A program made the position numbers and the translations under genes. A model generated the notes under the pieces. It had not been told where the DNA came from. It did not search any database and saw only the letters and a list, made by a program, of their open reading frames with translations. This document shows, one piece after another, positions 13,449 to 26,488 of a stretch of DNA of 64,000 nt (its first letter is position 1; each line of letters opens with the position of its first letter). Source of the DNA: Sarcomyxa edulis (taxonomy: Eukaryota; Basidiomycota; Agaricomycetes; Agaricales; Mycenaceae); NCBI GenBank assembly GCA_009761415.1, contig QUOL01000022.1, positions 306,517 through 370,516 on the forward strand, given 5' to 3'.

Positions 13449-13669
13449 GGGAGGGCATTCAACCATGTGTATTACGAACTTTTACGAATCATTTCATTTC
13501 GTCTCCTATATAATTTCTCTGCTGTCGCATACTGTGTTATCAGTACAATGTGTCAGTACAATGGATCGCTGCTGCGATACCAACGAAAGGCTTATGTTTG
13601 TTACACTTTCCATCGAAGAGTCGTGTTCGTCCAGGGTTAAATGTATGCGATATTACGGAGGGAATCTAC

Positions 13670-15654
13670 TCATCCCCGAAGATACCGTTTATATACTTGA
13701 TTTTCCGTCTCCTCAACAAAGTTGTAGTTCAATTGCTTTAGGAAAGCATCGAATTCGTCGCGTTCGTTGGGAGGAACCTGAATGCCAGCCAGGACCTTGC
13801 CCAGATCTATAACGGAATCAGTATCAGGGGGTTGCAGGGGAGAAAAAAAAAGAGATGAACATACCAGCACCATGGTTTCGATAGTGGAACAACGTAATGT
13901 TCCAGCCTTGGTGAAGACCCAGAAGGAATTTTCGGAGAGCTCCAGGTCTCTCGGGGAATTCTGAGTGAGATGAAAAGTGGCGTCAATGAATAAGAATTCA
14001 AACACATCGATCGAAGAACGTTGTTGTAAACTGACCAAATCTAAATAGTCTTTCGTTAGGAACGACCGTGCAACCGCCTATCATATACCGTGCGTGGCTC
14101 TTTGCCATCTCGTCGTCACTGATGTCGAAACCTTCCATACTCTGCGTTTTGAGCGCTTCGAGCACGTCAGAGACTTCCTCGGCGCGAGATGTCGAGTCCA
14201 GCTTGAACGAGAGGAACACATGTGCCTTGTCGGGAGAGTTGAACCGGTAAATGAATTCTGTGACAGCACGGGGATGGATAATGGAATGCAGAGCGACGAA
14301 ACTAGTGGAATGGAGGAGTATATTTTAAGATTCTGAGCATCGAGGGGATGTTGTGATGCATACCTTCCTGGCTTTTCAGGGATCTCGACACTGAGAAGGG
14401 CTTCTCGTCCTTCACCTAGCTCGGCACGTTCCGCTACAAAACGGAGACGATCGAAATTGATGTTCGCCCCGCTTACGACGGCGACGAATTTCTTTTGAGC
14501 TCCAATGAGGTTGTTGTCGAGAATGTAGCGCTTTAGTCCGGCCAGTCCAAGTGCTCCAGCAGGTTCAGTGACGGAGCGAGTTTCTTGATTCGAATTTTAG
14601 CAATTGACGGTTGGTCTATGATGCGGGCTGGGCTGCTCACCTTCAAAAATATCCTTGATGGCAGCGCAGAGCTCATCGTTGTCGACTTTGACGACGCCGT
14701 CGAGGAGGTTTTTACATATTCTGAACGGTTCTTCGCCAACGATTTTGACTGCCGTGCCATCACTGAAGGGGCCTACCTCAGGCAGCGTGACTCGTTCACC
14801 TTTTTGCAAACTCTGAGCCATGGCATCGCCGTCGAATGTTTCGCAACCTATGATCTTGGTATTTGGTCCACCGATCCTTTTCACGTACTCGCAGATGCCA
14901 GATACCAAACCACCACCACCGACAGCAGCGAATATTCCACCGAGATTTTCGGCGTCGGATACCTGCTTCAGGATTTCCATTCCTACGGTACCTTGGCCAG
15001 CGATGACGAGTGGGTCATCATACGGGGGCACAAAGATCAAATTATGTGCCGCAGCCAATCGTGAGCACTCTTGTTTTGCTTCGTCGAAGTCGGCGCCGTG
15101 TAGGACAACTTTAGCTCCTAATCGGACGACGTTACGGACCTTGATATCGGGGGTTCCCTTGGGCATGACGATGGTACATGGTATATTGAGTTTTGACCCA
15201 GAGAGTGCTACACCCTGCGCGTGATTGCCTATAACATACGAAGTCAGACAAATAGTAGAAAGCGATGTTTACGTCCCTGTAAAGACGCACACTAACCGGC
15301 ACTGCAGGTGACGACACCTTTCCATCTTTCTTCATCCGATAAACTCGCCATGAAATTGTAAGCCCCCCTGATTTTGAAGCTGAAGACTTCCTGCAAGTCT
15401 TCGCGCTTCAGCCATATCTGATTTCCTAGTTTTGCGCTCAAGGCCGGGGCTAATACGAGGGGAGTCTCTTTCAAGACTTCGTAGACTTTAGAGGTAAGAA
15501 TCATTCGTAGATAGTCCGGGGTTTGTGAGGGTAGGATGTGGTGTTTTGGCAATCGAGAGTATATAGGTTCGGGGGCGTGCGATGAGTATTCCAGGGTAGC
15601 CATTGCTGCAGACGATAATTCTCTTGTCCACTGTGTCAAGAAACGTTTGGACAT
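13670..15654 (-). CDS. ILV1: Threonine deaminase (threonine dehydratase, isoleucine biosynthesis)
   Basis: PLP enzyme converting threonine to 2-oxobutyrate, the first step of isoleucine synthesis, in mitochondria. The catalytic domain shows [20 protein letters not shown] with the PLP lysine codon at 15373-15375, the phosphate loop [15 protein letters not shown], and [14 protein letters not shown]. Two ACT regulatory modules follow: one around HVFLSFKL (14140-14220) and one with [16 protein letters not shown] through [11 protein letters not shown] and [12 protein letters not shown] to the TAG-side end at 13670, consistent with allosteric isoleucine control. The ATG at 15654 ([19 protein letters not shown]) gives an Arg/Ser-rich presequence; the upstream in-frame extension starts with TTG and is not used. 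About six short introns. It is convergent with the HAD-cyclase gene, whose open frame ends 220 bp away. Confidence 0.95.
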
Positions 15655-18420
15655 ATGCTCTTGAAGAGCACTAGCAAGCAATTGCCAGCACGTCGTGTCG
15701 TGAAATGAGCAAGTTCTAATTCTAAAGTGACTCAAAAATTTGGGTGGAGTCTGGATCGCCGAGATCGATCACTGCCGATCACTCTCCTTTGGGTGCGAGT
15801 GGCATTGATTTATCTATACAGTGCCTATCACGACCTCGCGACTACCCGATTTGGTGGTGAGTCGCGGAAATTTTGAAACTCTTTCTCCCTTTTTATTTTT
15901 TCTCAGAATTTCATAAAAACTATGCGAATCGTCTCCTTTTAGATGTAGGATCCTACCTTGTGAAGGGCTAAGGTGTAGCTTCAATTTCGTATTTTTGACC
16001 CCGAAAAAAATGACCGATTCCGTGACATCACGCGTCACACCTGCCAAATTATGTCACGCCCCCAGGCAAATCCGGCGGTTCGCTCGGGCAAAAAATCCAA
16101 ATTTCGTCAAGAACACAGCCCAATGGAGCCTTGCACTGCTCCGGATGCTTCCAAAGGACAAATAATATTTTTATTTTTCGGATTTGCCCCGAAAAAATGA
16201 CCGACCGTGGGAAAATTTCCGTTGAAGATGCCAATCGCATTCTTTTACCTGGTTTCCTTCCTAGAAAAAATTTTGAGCAAAAATTACAGAGTAGGTATGT
16301 CCCAAAATGGGTGGTGGTAAGGTCATGGCAGGCACTGTACGCTCGTCTACAGCGTTCTCGGTGTATAACACACTACAGGAAATCAAGAACAACTCAGTCG
16401 AAAAACAAAGGTGCGCAGCGCGTGATCAGGCCAGTAGGACCAGAGAATCATCAGATCATCAGAGCCATTAATTCGCGTCATTTGAGAAATGGGGGTGGAA
16501 TGCCGTCACGACAAGAGCATGTTCTGATGGTGTAGAAAGCTCACTTCAGAAATAGCGTTTCCAAAAGACTTCGAAATGCGTCTGGAGAGTGGGAAGAGCA
16601 AGAGGGAAATCGTTTGCGACAAATGACATATACCTATCTGCAGGGTAAGTGCAGACGGGAAAATATCGGTACCCTAGGGCTGGATTGTGACGACACAGTC
16701 CGGCGACCCTCGAAAAAGCAAGGGAGAATGTAGTCCTAAACATGGCTAGAATGATATGAGGTGAACAAGGCTTTGTCCCCGGATAAAAAATAACTCAAAA
16801 ACCTTCTGAGCCTGTTCTGATGGCCTCTCAATCGTGTGCGATGTCCAGAAAATTCATGTTGGGAACAGGGGAAATGACTTACATTCAAGTATGTTATAAG
16901 TGTCCGTATCCAGAAAGTGATAGCGCCACGCTCGAAGGTTCTGGCAGAACAAAACTAGTTTGCATGAGTGAGGAAAGTGCATGCGTGAGGAGCTACCTAA
17001 GATATCGTCATTGAGAATTCACTAGACCCTTACCAGGTAGAATCATGAACTTCACCGAAGGCTACGTACGCAGAGGTAGGTGCTAAGGAATGATGAGCTG
17101 CAATAGAGATCGGAATTGGACTGATTCCTGGGAAGGATACTAGCTTTACTTCAAGCTCGAGTCGAACATACTACATGATATTCACCAGATATACCCTTCA
17201 ACGATGCTTTTTGGACGCGATTACTTCGATATATGTCAGTTCGAGGGATTTTCAAGGCTTGTTTTGGATCAAAAGACACATTTCACAGGATGTGCTCGCT
17301 GCTGGTTGATACCATCGTCCTGGATATTCAACTTCGCAGAGTGATGTATGATATGCAGGGCGGGTTGCCGTCGAATGGCGGTCGTGGTCTAAGTTCAGAA
17401 AGACTGCAGACTCGGCGGAAGCGCCGCGTTGCGACTCGGAGGTCCGGTCCCCTTTCGTATGTTGAGACTCGACCATGCGCTGCGCATGAACATGAACATC
17501 ATGAACACTCGTGTCGAAATCCCTTCATAGCATGCATATCTCCATAGGCAATATCCTGGGGAAATTATGCATTATCTTTTGTATTTTCGGTGTCAAAAGG
17601 TAAGTTTGTAACCGCGTTGTACTCTCAACTATTTGTCGATTCTCGAAACAACGCCATACTATAGACGTGAACATACATACTTGTGTTCTCTCGCTTCTCA
17701 GTAATGTCTTTGATCAACCCTCCTAGAAGGTCTTCAAATACGGTCCAAGTTCCCCTTGTTCATAATTTGGTAAGGGCTACTTGCCAATTTGGAGCGCAAT
17801 GTCGTTCATTAGACACCTTCGTGCATCGTCCGACCATCCTCTCGAATCCTCATCGAGTCATAGCTGTTCTACGTTCGTTCTACAATGACTTCCCCGTGGT
17901 ATACAGTAATCTCTTCAAATCCCAATCTGCTTGCACGATGGACGCTGATTTCTCAACGAATCGTTCAGTCGGCTCTGTCTATGTGAGATACTTATATCCA
18001 TTTATTGGTCTTTACGACGCTCTCATGATATGGCTAGTACTCTTAGTCTTTGCTGTATAGGATTTATCCCGTCACAGTGAAAGAATCGTCTTCTGGACTT
18101 GTTGAAGAGCTTGAGGAGCCTGTTTTCCTCCAGGCTCGCCGGCGGGTCATTGCGCGCACCAGAGTATGCATATCTTTCTTTCTTTGGCATATACCTCTCT
18201 TGTGGATAGTGCCGATGAGAATCTTTATCTGAACAGAATGAACGACGTTCAGAATTTGGAGCGAAAGCAACCTAAAGCAGCCTAAAGCAACCCGCACCCG
18301 ATCGCATTTCAACTTTTCGGATTCTTCCGAGTCCGTGATGACCATCGATTAGAATCATCACCTCACCTCTCCCAACACAAAACTCACAAGCGTCGCATTT
18401 CCAGAGGCACCGGACTTTTG
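15655..18420. other. Intergenic region, no supportable gene
   Basis: Short ORFs only (up to 134 codons), none recognised. Around 15,990-16,210 there are two related short stretches, each a CCCCGAAAAAA run followed by ATGACCGA, about 180 bp apart; together with many A/T runs this resembles a small decayed repeat. The last 200 bp upstream of 18421 presumably contain the 5' region of kinase 1. Confidence 0.35.
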
Positions 18421-20864
18421 ATGGTGTTCTTGCAGATTCCGACCCTATCTGCCAGAATGGCACGGTTTATACCACCCGTGCTACTACGAGGTCGACCGCC
18501 ACTCTTACCCGACATTAGAAACCATACATGGCAGTTCCCTGTTTCTAGAATGGCTCGAATTCTATCCCCGAAGACACCTTTGAAAAAGAGCCGACTATTG
18601 CTCGTACCGGAAACGGAAACGGATCATAACTATAGGGACTCTTTGAGCAATTATGCTTGTACTGTTGATAACCTCGAGTCAGCACTCGAGTGGGCCTACG
18701 CGTCGATGCCTCCCGCTAGCAAAAAATGGACCCGAGTCAAAGACAAGTCTTTTCATTACGAACCGCTTTCCTGTCTCCTCAATCAATGCATACAAGCCGC
18801 CCATGCTGGTCTCGATGCAGACTCGGACTTCGCCATCAAGAAGCCTGATAGATGGTACGCGGACTTGCGGTTTGTCGGTGTACGACCCCCCATCAAGGAC
18901 CAGGACGAAGTTGATCATCCTACTCCTGGTCTCGCAGGTGTTTGTGTTGGAGATGTCAAGGAAGGCGACACGCTGCGTTGGAATCCTCCGACACTTGACG
19001 ATGATAACTTGAACAGTGGCCGACCGCTCCAGATTCAGATCCCCGTCGAAGTGGGGAAAGGATGGCTCAGGATCGTCCACCAGTCTTCGTTACATGCCCG
19101 ACGTCTTTTCTATGCCGCTCCTCTGCGCCAATTCGCATTGACGCTTGGGTATAATTATGTCGAGCGGAAATTGCGTTTTCTCGTTTTTCATAGGGGAGGA
19201 CTGGCAGCTTCGAATGCTTTGTCCGTGGAGACTGACACCAAGGATATCTTGCGAATGTTTATGGCCATAGTTGCTTGGTCGTCTCCTGTTGACGCTGGGT
19301 TTCCGGAGTGGTGCAATGAGACTAATATGCTTCTCCCTCGAAATTGCGATGATACCGATGGGGTTTTGGCTACGATTGATGATGTTCTTTGGGACGAGTT
19401 CTGTGTTCGGGGGAATGCTACGAGAGCCATTCGGGTCTCGTATAGTGTCGATTCTTCAGCCGTCGATCAATCATTAGTACCATTAGTACGAGCGCCACTA
19501 CGTTTCGTTCACCATGCACTTCTCCCGTTTTCTGATCTCCCAAAGGATCCGACTGGCACGGATGACTCCCATCATGCGCGTCTCATTCTCAAATCTTCAT
19601 GGCTTTGGGACGATAAAGCAGATCTCGAAACTCGGTTACCTCAAAGCTCCTATGGCCAATTCGGGACTCCACCATACTATTACTCGTTCCTAGCTTGTCA
19701 CGAGACTCAACCCATCACGAATCATTTGTTCCTCCCTGAAGACGACAACGCGTCGAATGCTGGTTACTTTAGACTCTCAGCTAAGTATCCGAGACCCCCT
19801 CCTCCGGAATATCGGAGCCTCATGGTGCATGCTACATTGGATGCGGGGCAATCACTCGTCACTGCAAGAACATCCTGGGATCTCTTTGAAGCACTTGGGC
19901 ACGCCATGTTGGGTACGTCCGCGTTCGTTGAATCATGGCTTATGCAATAAGAATTCAGGATATTGGGTTAGGTTGGTTGTCCCGGTGTCAAATGGGTTTT
20001 CTGCACAGGGAAATTGATATTACCACTGTCAAGATCCTTGATAAAGCAGCAAAAACTCGGAGATTCGAGGTTCGGAGGGACGGGACAGATCCTCTGCCGT
20101 TGAAAGACGTGGCCAGGGATGACTTGGCCGAGTTTATGTTGAAACGAATGTCGGTGGATCGTACGTCGGATATCGCTTCGGAGGTCGAGGGACTACTTGA
20201 TGACCTAGAGATCTCCGACATGTGTAGAGGATTCCTGAACGATGGGCGTATGGCCATTGACTGGAGAACGTACTTTACGTCTCCTCAGTTGGGCGAGTTT
20301 ACGGTGAGTTCCCACTTGTTTTGTGATGCTGTACTACTGATATAACACCTGGTAAAGGGAACACCTTCGTTCATGACACAGTCCGTGTTGTATTCGATGA
20401 CAAGCAGCACACTATATATCCAGTCGCCCATCGACGATCTGTTTTCATTCTTCTACGTCGGACAGTGGGCCGTGGCGTATAACACCGAAACAGACAGCGG
20501 TCAACTACAGATACTTCGTAGTCAGCTCCAGATCCCCCGTGGCCAGCATTACGCCTTGGATATTCCTTTCCGTGATTATCTTCAAGCCAGGGATAAAGCG
20601 ACCCTCGATATCGGCTTGGGACACACAGGAGCACGTACTCCCTTCCTCCAACAGAGCGTGTTTATGTTGCGAGAATGGCGGCATTGTCTTGTCGAGCTGA
20701 AGCGCGTGTGGGCCATCGTCGAATTGCAGGCGAAAGAAGAGGGTATTACAGGGAAAGAGGCAAACGAGCTTTTCGTCCCGCATTTCTACAAGTTTGCGCT
20801 TCGAGGTGTGGTGTTGTATCTACGGCTGCTGGTGAGGCTGAGGGCCGATGTAACAGCGAAGTGA
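18421..20864 (+). CDS. FunK1-type fungal protein kinase 1, probably catalytically inactive
   Basis: Member of the fungal-specific kinase family (FunK1/Pkinase_fungal) expanded in mushrooms. Exons 18421-19912, 19972-20303 and 20358-20864 (about 776 residues) match the exon plan of the two paralogues at 22247 and 29325, including a middle exon of exactly 332 nt. The long N-terminal region holds WQFP(V)SRMARILSPKTPL and FLVFHRGG; the C-terminal part is the kinase lobe. Here the catalytic loop reads HREIDITT (20004-20027) where the paralogues have HRDISIGN, so both the catalytic Asp and the metal-binding Asn are replaced; the activation-segment end is GTPSFMTQSVL instead of GTPRFMSPELL, losing the conserved Glu. 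The frame is otherwise fully open, so this is a pseudokinase candidate rather than a dead gene. The first in-frame Met is at 18421; a TTG precedes it. Confidence 0.85.
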
Positions 20865-21100
20865 CAAGTGACTAATAGTTACGTCGGCTTCGTGATTCAA
20901 TATGACCAAACAACCCACGGTAGTCAGCCTTATGTCATCTTCATTTGCAAATCATAAGTCATCTGGCGCCCAATCAAAAATGGCGGGTTATAAGAGAATT
21001 CGAACTAGCATGTCGTCTACTAACTTGTATGAAATTAGCACCGTCTATCCTACGCTCACTAGGTTTCAATCGGAAACAACCTCGCACCCATACTCGCACC

Positions 21101-22081
21101 ATGTCTCCATCCGATCTAGACTCATCCGCTCTCATTCCAACTAATCCCCTGGACCCAGATCAGGTCGTCAATACCATCCCAGAGACTCCCGACGAAGAAG
21201 ACATAAGCCCCGCAGGAAAAGCCAACTTGGTCAAGAAATGGACAGCCCAGGAAGAACGTTTGTGGGCTCGGGTGAGCCGCTCGTTACCTTTCCCGGCAAT
21301 TTCATACTGACACCGCCGATGCCAATCCTAAAGCTAGGAAATACCATGAGCCAATTCCACGAGTCTTTCAAGTACGAATGTGAGTGCTTCTTCAATTTAG
21401 ACGCGCACGGTGCCATGTCTGACCGCCCGTCGTAGTCAACACTATCTATGATGTACGCCGTCGTCTTGCCATTGTCTCACAGCCTCTCCTCATACCTTCC
21501 ATCAGCTCGCAGACGGCTCTTTCAACAAACGCGGCATGTCTCTTCGGCGATACCTTGACGACGCGCAAGGCCTGAATTCTCGCAAGTCCTCCAGCCCCAT
21601 CTGTACTCATCGTATCGTTCACTAACCTCACAATGCTAGACCTCACGGCCCACCACACCATCGAAGAACGATATGTATTCCCCATCCTCGCCAAAAAGAT
21701 GCCTAGTTTTGCCAAGAATGCAAAATCGGGCCATATGCATGTCAAGTCGCATCAAGGCATTCACGAGGGTGAGTTCCTTGCTTTCCTCGAAATCGGTGGG
21801 GCTACTTACCTTTGTCGACTTCGATACAGGCCTGGATAAACTTACAGACCTTATCGCTAAATACCGCAAAGACCCTACGTCTTACTCGCCGACAGAGATG
21901 CGCGCCTGTCTAGACTCATTCCGCGACGTATTGTTTAGGCATCTTGACGAAGAGGTAAGCCGTCACAGTCAAATCATCCTCCTTCCTTGCTGACGATGCT
22001 TCTTAGGTTGAGGATCTGAGTGCGATCAACATGAAAAAGGCGGGTTTCACTCTGCAGGAGGTAGAACGAATTGGTCATTAG
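21101..22081 (+). CDS. Hemerythrin HHE cation-binding domain protein
   Basis: Soluble helical-bundle protein with a hemerythrin-like di-iron site. After splicing it reads MSPSDLDSSAL, an acidic linker, KKWTAQEERLWARLGNTMSQ, FHESFKYEFNTIYDLADG, HLTAHHTIEERYVFPILAK, HVKSHQGIHEGLDKL and FRHLDEEVEDLSAINMKKAG, ending ERIGH at TAG 22079-22081. Candidate metal ligands are the His/Glu residues in FHE, HHTIEE, HVKSHQ and RHLDEE. Six exons joined by short introns; the one at 21582-21639 has a GC-AG splice pair (GCAAGT donor), and only this choice keeps the conserved NSHLTAHHT in frame. The function in fungi is not settled (iron, oxygen or redox sensing or storage). It lies between FunK1 genes 1 and 2. 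Confidence 0.87.
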
Positions 22082-22246
22082 ATATACGAAGGCGCTCTTG
22101 TATTTCCTCGTCCATAGTCTGATAATGTAGATGAGGGTATCGTCGAATTGTAGCTCCATTACTTACCCGTGGTCTGGACCTCGAAGCAGGCTAGACGCCA
22201 ATCGTATTCATCGATGAAGATTCGGCACGAAAAATGAGTATTAGTA

Positions 22247-24630
22247 TCACATCGGTTTCTGTAGTTCATCACGGAACATCACCAGAAGCCGAAGATACAA
22301 CACGACACCTGCAAGTGCAAAACGGTGGAACTGAGGGACCAACAAGTCGCCCGCCTGTTGAGGTGAAAGCCCGTTTGCCTGTGTCTCCATAATGTCCCAC
22401 GCGCGCTTGAGTTGGTCAAGAGATAACTGCCATACTCGCAACATGCGCGCGCTTCGTTTGAGAAAAGGAGGGAAGGTCGGTGATGACATGTCTGATTTGG
22501 TGAGTTGGGTGATGATGCGAGTTGCCACTTCTCTAGGGCGAAAAGCATCATCTAGTTGATTGCGAAGCCTGGATATATCGAATTCAGGTTTGTTAGATCC
22601 ATGTTTTTTGTTGTGGTCGGCACGGGATTTTTTCGGGTGATTGAGCTTGTCAGACTTTTCGTTATGTACCACTGTCCACTGTCCGACGTAGTAGAAGGAA
22701 AATAGATCGTCGACGGGCGACTGGAAATACCGACGGAGGAGCGGAGAACTCAAGAGAGATGACGACATGGACATAGGCGTTCCCTAAACGAAAACGAGAT
22801 ATTATATTCAACTGCAAAGTATACCACAGCCAAGATGAACTCACCACTATGTGATCGCCAAGAGGAGACACGGCTGACTTCCTCCAGTCGATGGCTACAC
22901 CCACGTCAACGACGAATCCCTTGCACATGTCAGAGATCCCCAGATCTTTGAGTAGTCCCTCAACTTCCGAAGCGAGATCTGTGGAACGATCCATCGACAT
23001 TTGTTTCAACACTGACTCGACCTGTGCATCGATCGCTCTGTCATCCAAGACCAAAGACTCCGAATCATACCTCCGGACATTGAACCTTTGTGTCTTTATG
23101 GGTTCGTCGAGCATACAGATGTTGCCGATACTGATGTCTCTGTGCAGATATCCCTTTTGAGTAATCGACAACCATCCTGGAAAATCAAAATCTGATCGTG
23201 AGTTCTTTGTTGTTATACGAGAAGAATTTGGACGACGCACCAAGCATAGCGTGCCCAAGTGAGACAAAGATGTCCCATGGAGTTTTCGCAGCAAGGAGTG
23301 ATTTTCCAGCGTAAGAGGTAACATGGACGTTGAGGCTACGGTATGTGGGGTGAGGGGTTCTCGGATCGTATGATAACCTGAAATGAAATTCGCGACGTGA
23401 TTCAGATTCTTCAGGAAGGAACAGATGATTCGTGATGGGTTGATTCTCGTGACAAGCTAGAAACGAAAAGTAATGCTTTGGATTCCCGAATTGAGCGCTG
23501 CAGCTATGGAGCACGCGATCTTCCAAAGTGACATTGTCATTGGTCCATGAAGATTTGAGCACAAGGTCCATCCGATCCGAGCCGTGACTGGGGAGAGCCG
23601 AAGAATGAAGAAGCGGCTGGTGGACGAGTTTTAGTGGCAACGAGACAGGGCGCAATGGACGTGGAGGTGTTTCGGTGACGGAGATCCGAGCAATTCTTGC
23701 AGCACTTGTTAGTAAACCGGATTTGTTGTAGAGAATATCACCCAGTGTGGCAAAAACGCCTTCCGTGTCATCAGAATTTCGAGGGAGACGGAAATGTGTG
23801 GAGTTGCACCATTCCGGAAGCCCGGCATCAGAAGGAGAGGACCAAGCGGCTATGGACATGAAGAGTCGTAAGATCTCTTTAGTATCCGTCTCCACGGACA
23901 GAGCATGAGAAGCTGTCATTCCTCCTCTGTGGAAGACGAGGAAGCGTAGATCCTGATCACAGTCGTACCCGAGGACCAATGCGAATTGACGCAGCGGACT
24001 GTCGTCGAAAAGATGCTTTGCGTACATGTAAGCCTGGAGAACGATTTCCGTCCAGCCTCGACCCCCTGCAACGGGTATCTGAAGCAGTTTGTTGCCATCG
24101 TGGGGGGTCCAATCGAGCGTATCTCCGTCCTTGAAGTTTACAATGCCCGCGAGAGCAGGAACAGATTCAGAATCCTGGGGTTCATCGTGGAGAGGTGGTT
24201 CTACGATCACAAACGATAGGTCTGCGTACCAACGATCAGCCTTCTTGATTGCAAAGTTTGGGTCAGCATCGAGACCAGCATGGGAGGCCTGGACGAATTG
24301 ATTGAGGAGAATGGCAAGAGGCTGGTAATGAAGGATCTCGTCGTTGTGCGGCGACCATTTGACGGGAGCCATCGAAGAGTGGACCTTGTCAAGCGCTGAC
24401 TCGAGATTATCCACGATGCAAGCGTAATTTTTGAGAGAGTCTCTGCATCCTGGCATGAGAACAGGTCGGCCATTCAGAGGTGTTTTTGGTGATAGAATTT
24501 TAGCCATTCTGCGAGCTGGGAACTGCCATGTTTGGGCCTGTAATTCGGAAACTATCATCGGTATGCTAGTGGGTGATCTCATCTTGGGCAGAGAGCGCGC
24601 CATCTTGGCAGACTTGAATGACAGCTGCAT
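22247..24630 (-). CDS. FunK1-type fungal protein kinase 2
   Basis: Paralogue of the kinases at 18421 and 29325. Exons 24630-23241, 23176-22845 (332 nt, same length as in both paralogues) and 22783-22247, giving about 752 residues. The catalytic loop is intact: GYLHRDISIGNICML with catalytic Asp and metal-binding Asn. The DFG-equivalent region reads GFVVDVGVAIDW. The activation-loop end GTPMSMSSSLLSS has lost the consensus MSPE seen in kinase 3, so activity is plausible but not certain. The N-terminus (ARRMAKILSPKTPLNGRPVL, MPGCRDSL) is nearly identical to kinase 3, making 2 and 3 the closer pair. The ATG at 24630 is used since the longer frame starts with TTG. Ends FRDELQKPM. Confidence 0.88.
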
Positions 24631-26488
24631 GTCTGCCCTCAAAATCGCGAGGGAACGCGATGGCTTGGATTGGAGTTGATGGGAGTGCTAACGTTTGCGG
24701 ATGCTTATCGATGGAAGCCCGACTCGAGGCTCGGAAAACCTCGAATAGTGAAATACGATCGTGCTGAGTCAGCGACCCTTTGGCTCGTACAATCCCCACC
24801 GGCAAAGCTCATCTATCGGTATCATCCTACTTGCTTTCAACACTGGCCCCCTGCTGTGAGTATACGAAGTTGCAATCCAGCTCAATGATCAAGTGACACA
24901 CATAAAATGTTATTATTCACAGCGGCGGCTTGGGAGAATGTAAGTAGTAAAAGTCAAACCCACATTGCGCTATGCCATTCGAAACCCAACACACAGCTTA
25001 AACCACAGGATCGAATTGCAAGCTTACTTTGATTTCGTGGACGGTCTGGAAACATGATCCGCAGATGCTTTTCCTCCCCAAGATATTATCCAGCCCTTCT
25101 GTATGATGTTCTAGGATCTGATCGTAGTGGTGACTATCGGTGCGTTCCTCTCGTTCAGTCACTTTTTCATATATGCATAAGACTCAACGTGATCTGAAGT
25201 CTCAGCAGATTCTCTGCAATGGCAGCGTTTTGAAAGAAGGCGTGCAAGGCTTTCGAGATCTCACAGCAACATTCTCTCGCTATTCGTCGAGTCAGAGCCC
25301 GAAACCTTTTCTTCGAGAAGCTCGTTGCAAAATAAACAAGTCGGACGAACGTATTCAGTCATGGGAGGTATCGCTGCAAATTTGCCTGAATTCATCCAGC
25401 TCTATTTCCAGACTCTACGAAATCGTGACATTTTTGCCGTCGGAATTCTGTTGATCTATACCTATGCTTCCATCCGAGCTTGCTACTATCTCCCCCTAGA
25501 ATCGAAAGCCCGATAGGACTGCTTCCATCCCTAACTCAAGCTTGCAGCAATGCAAGCATCAATCACGGTTTAGTGTGGATAACGGAATAGTATGCTTGTC
25601 TTCACAAGTCCAGCGGCCATTGTTGACAGTGATGCTGTTTCTGCAGACAGAATTGCCAGTAGTGGGGAAGCTGGTATCGTGTCGTGAACATCGACAATCG
25701 GGTGATACCGAAATGCTCGAGTGGGGTCCTGCATAAGAGACGAGGGACTCGGAAAAGTCTAGGGGTTTGAGAAGAGACGGTGGCAAGAGAAGGTAGCTTT
25801 GACTGGATGAATGTCTTCTGCATCAAAGGTCGACGAAGCAGCGTCTTCGACCACGTAGCTCACGGAAAGTTAGATTTACTAGAAAAGGTATCTACTTTGA
25901 CCTCGTCTTCATCGTTTTTGGTTACTAATCTTGTCTTTAGAACGAGGAAAATTCCAGTTGCCTGTCGATTAAAGTCCAGACAATGCGGCCAGCTAGAAAT
26001 CCGTCAGACGTCTGATTCAAGTTAACAAGACTGAGACTGAATTGTCCCAGGCGACCGCAGCGTCTTCATTGCATTGCAGGTGGAAGACATCGAATCAACT
26101 CCCCTTCGATCTCGACTGTCTGTCTTTCTCGACCTGTTACTCGAAGTGGGACTCATTCTCTTCTCTGATATGTACGTCATGGCGGGCTATCGCGTCGCTC
26201 GATGATCTACTCTACACACATCACAGCTTTGTCCCTCGGTGTGCTTGCAGTTCCTTGGAGAAGCGTCACCCTCGAATTCAATGTCTGCTCTGGTTGTCCT
26301 AATTAGAAGAATACGCGGCGTTTTTGTGTTCCGATGGGACCGATCAATTTGTGCTGCCTACAAGGACCTCCCAAGCCATCAAATACGTGAGGTAATCGTA
26401 CGGGATTCCTCAAAGCCACCCTCAAAAGTCAAATTCAAAAACCAGTCAAGGATTCAGAGGCGACTACTGTTTGCCTGCCGTTTTCGCT
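24631..26488. other. Intergenic region with one weak small ORF
   Basis: No domain recognised apart from the small ORF at 25361-25516, listed separately. The stretch next to 26489 must contain the GMC gene promoter. Short ORFs at 25542-25736, 25780-26025 and 26042-26302 look random. Confidence 0.35.
25361..25516 (+). CDS. Possible small membrane protein (51 aa), unrecognised
   Basis: ATG to TAG, 51 codons: MGGIAANLPEFIQLYFQTL, then a hydrophobic span (FAVGILLIYTYASIRACYYL) and a charged tail ESKAR. The single membrane-helix layout resembles small mitochondrial or ER proteins, but I do not recognise a family, and ORFs of this size arise by chance. Upstream exons are possible, since the frame is open back to 25325. 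It lies between FunK1 gene 2 and the GMC gene, in a region with no other coding signal. Confidence 0.25.
   Translation: MGGIAANLPEFIQLYFQTLRNRDIFAVGILLIYTYASIRACYYLPLESKAR

Noticed and set aside
15814..16240. Minus-strand ORFs as a gene
   Set aside because: Short, non-overlapping frames without motifs; the A/T runs suggest decayed repeat DNA.
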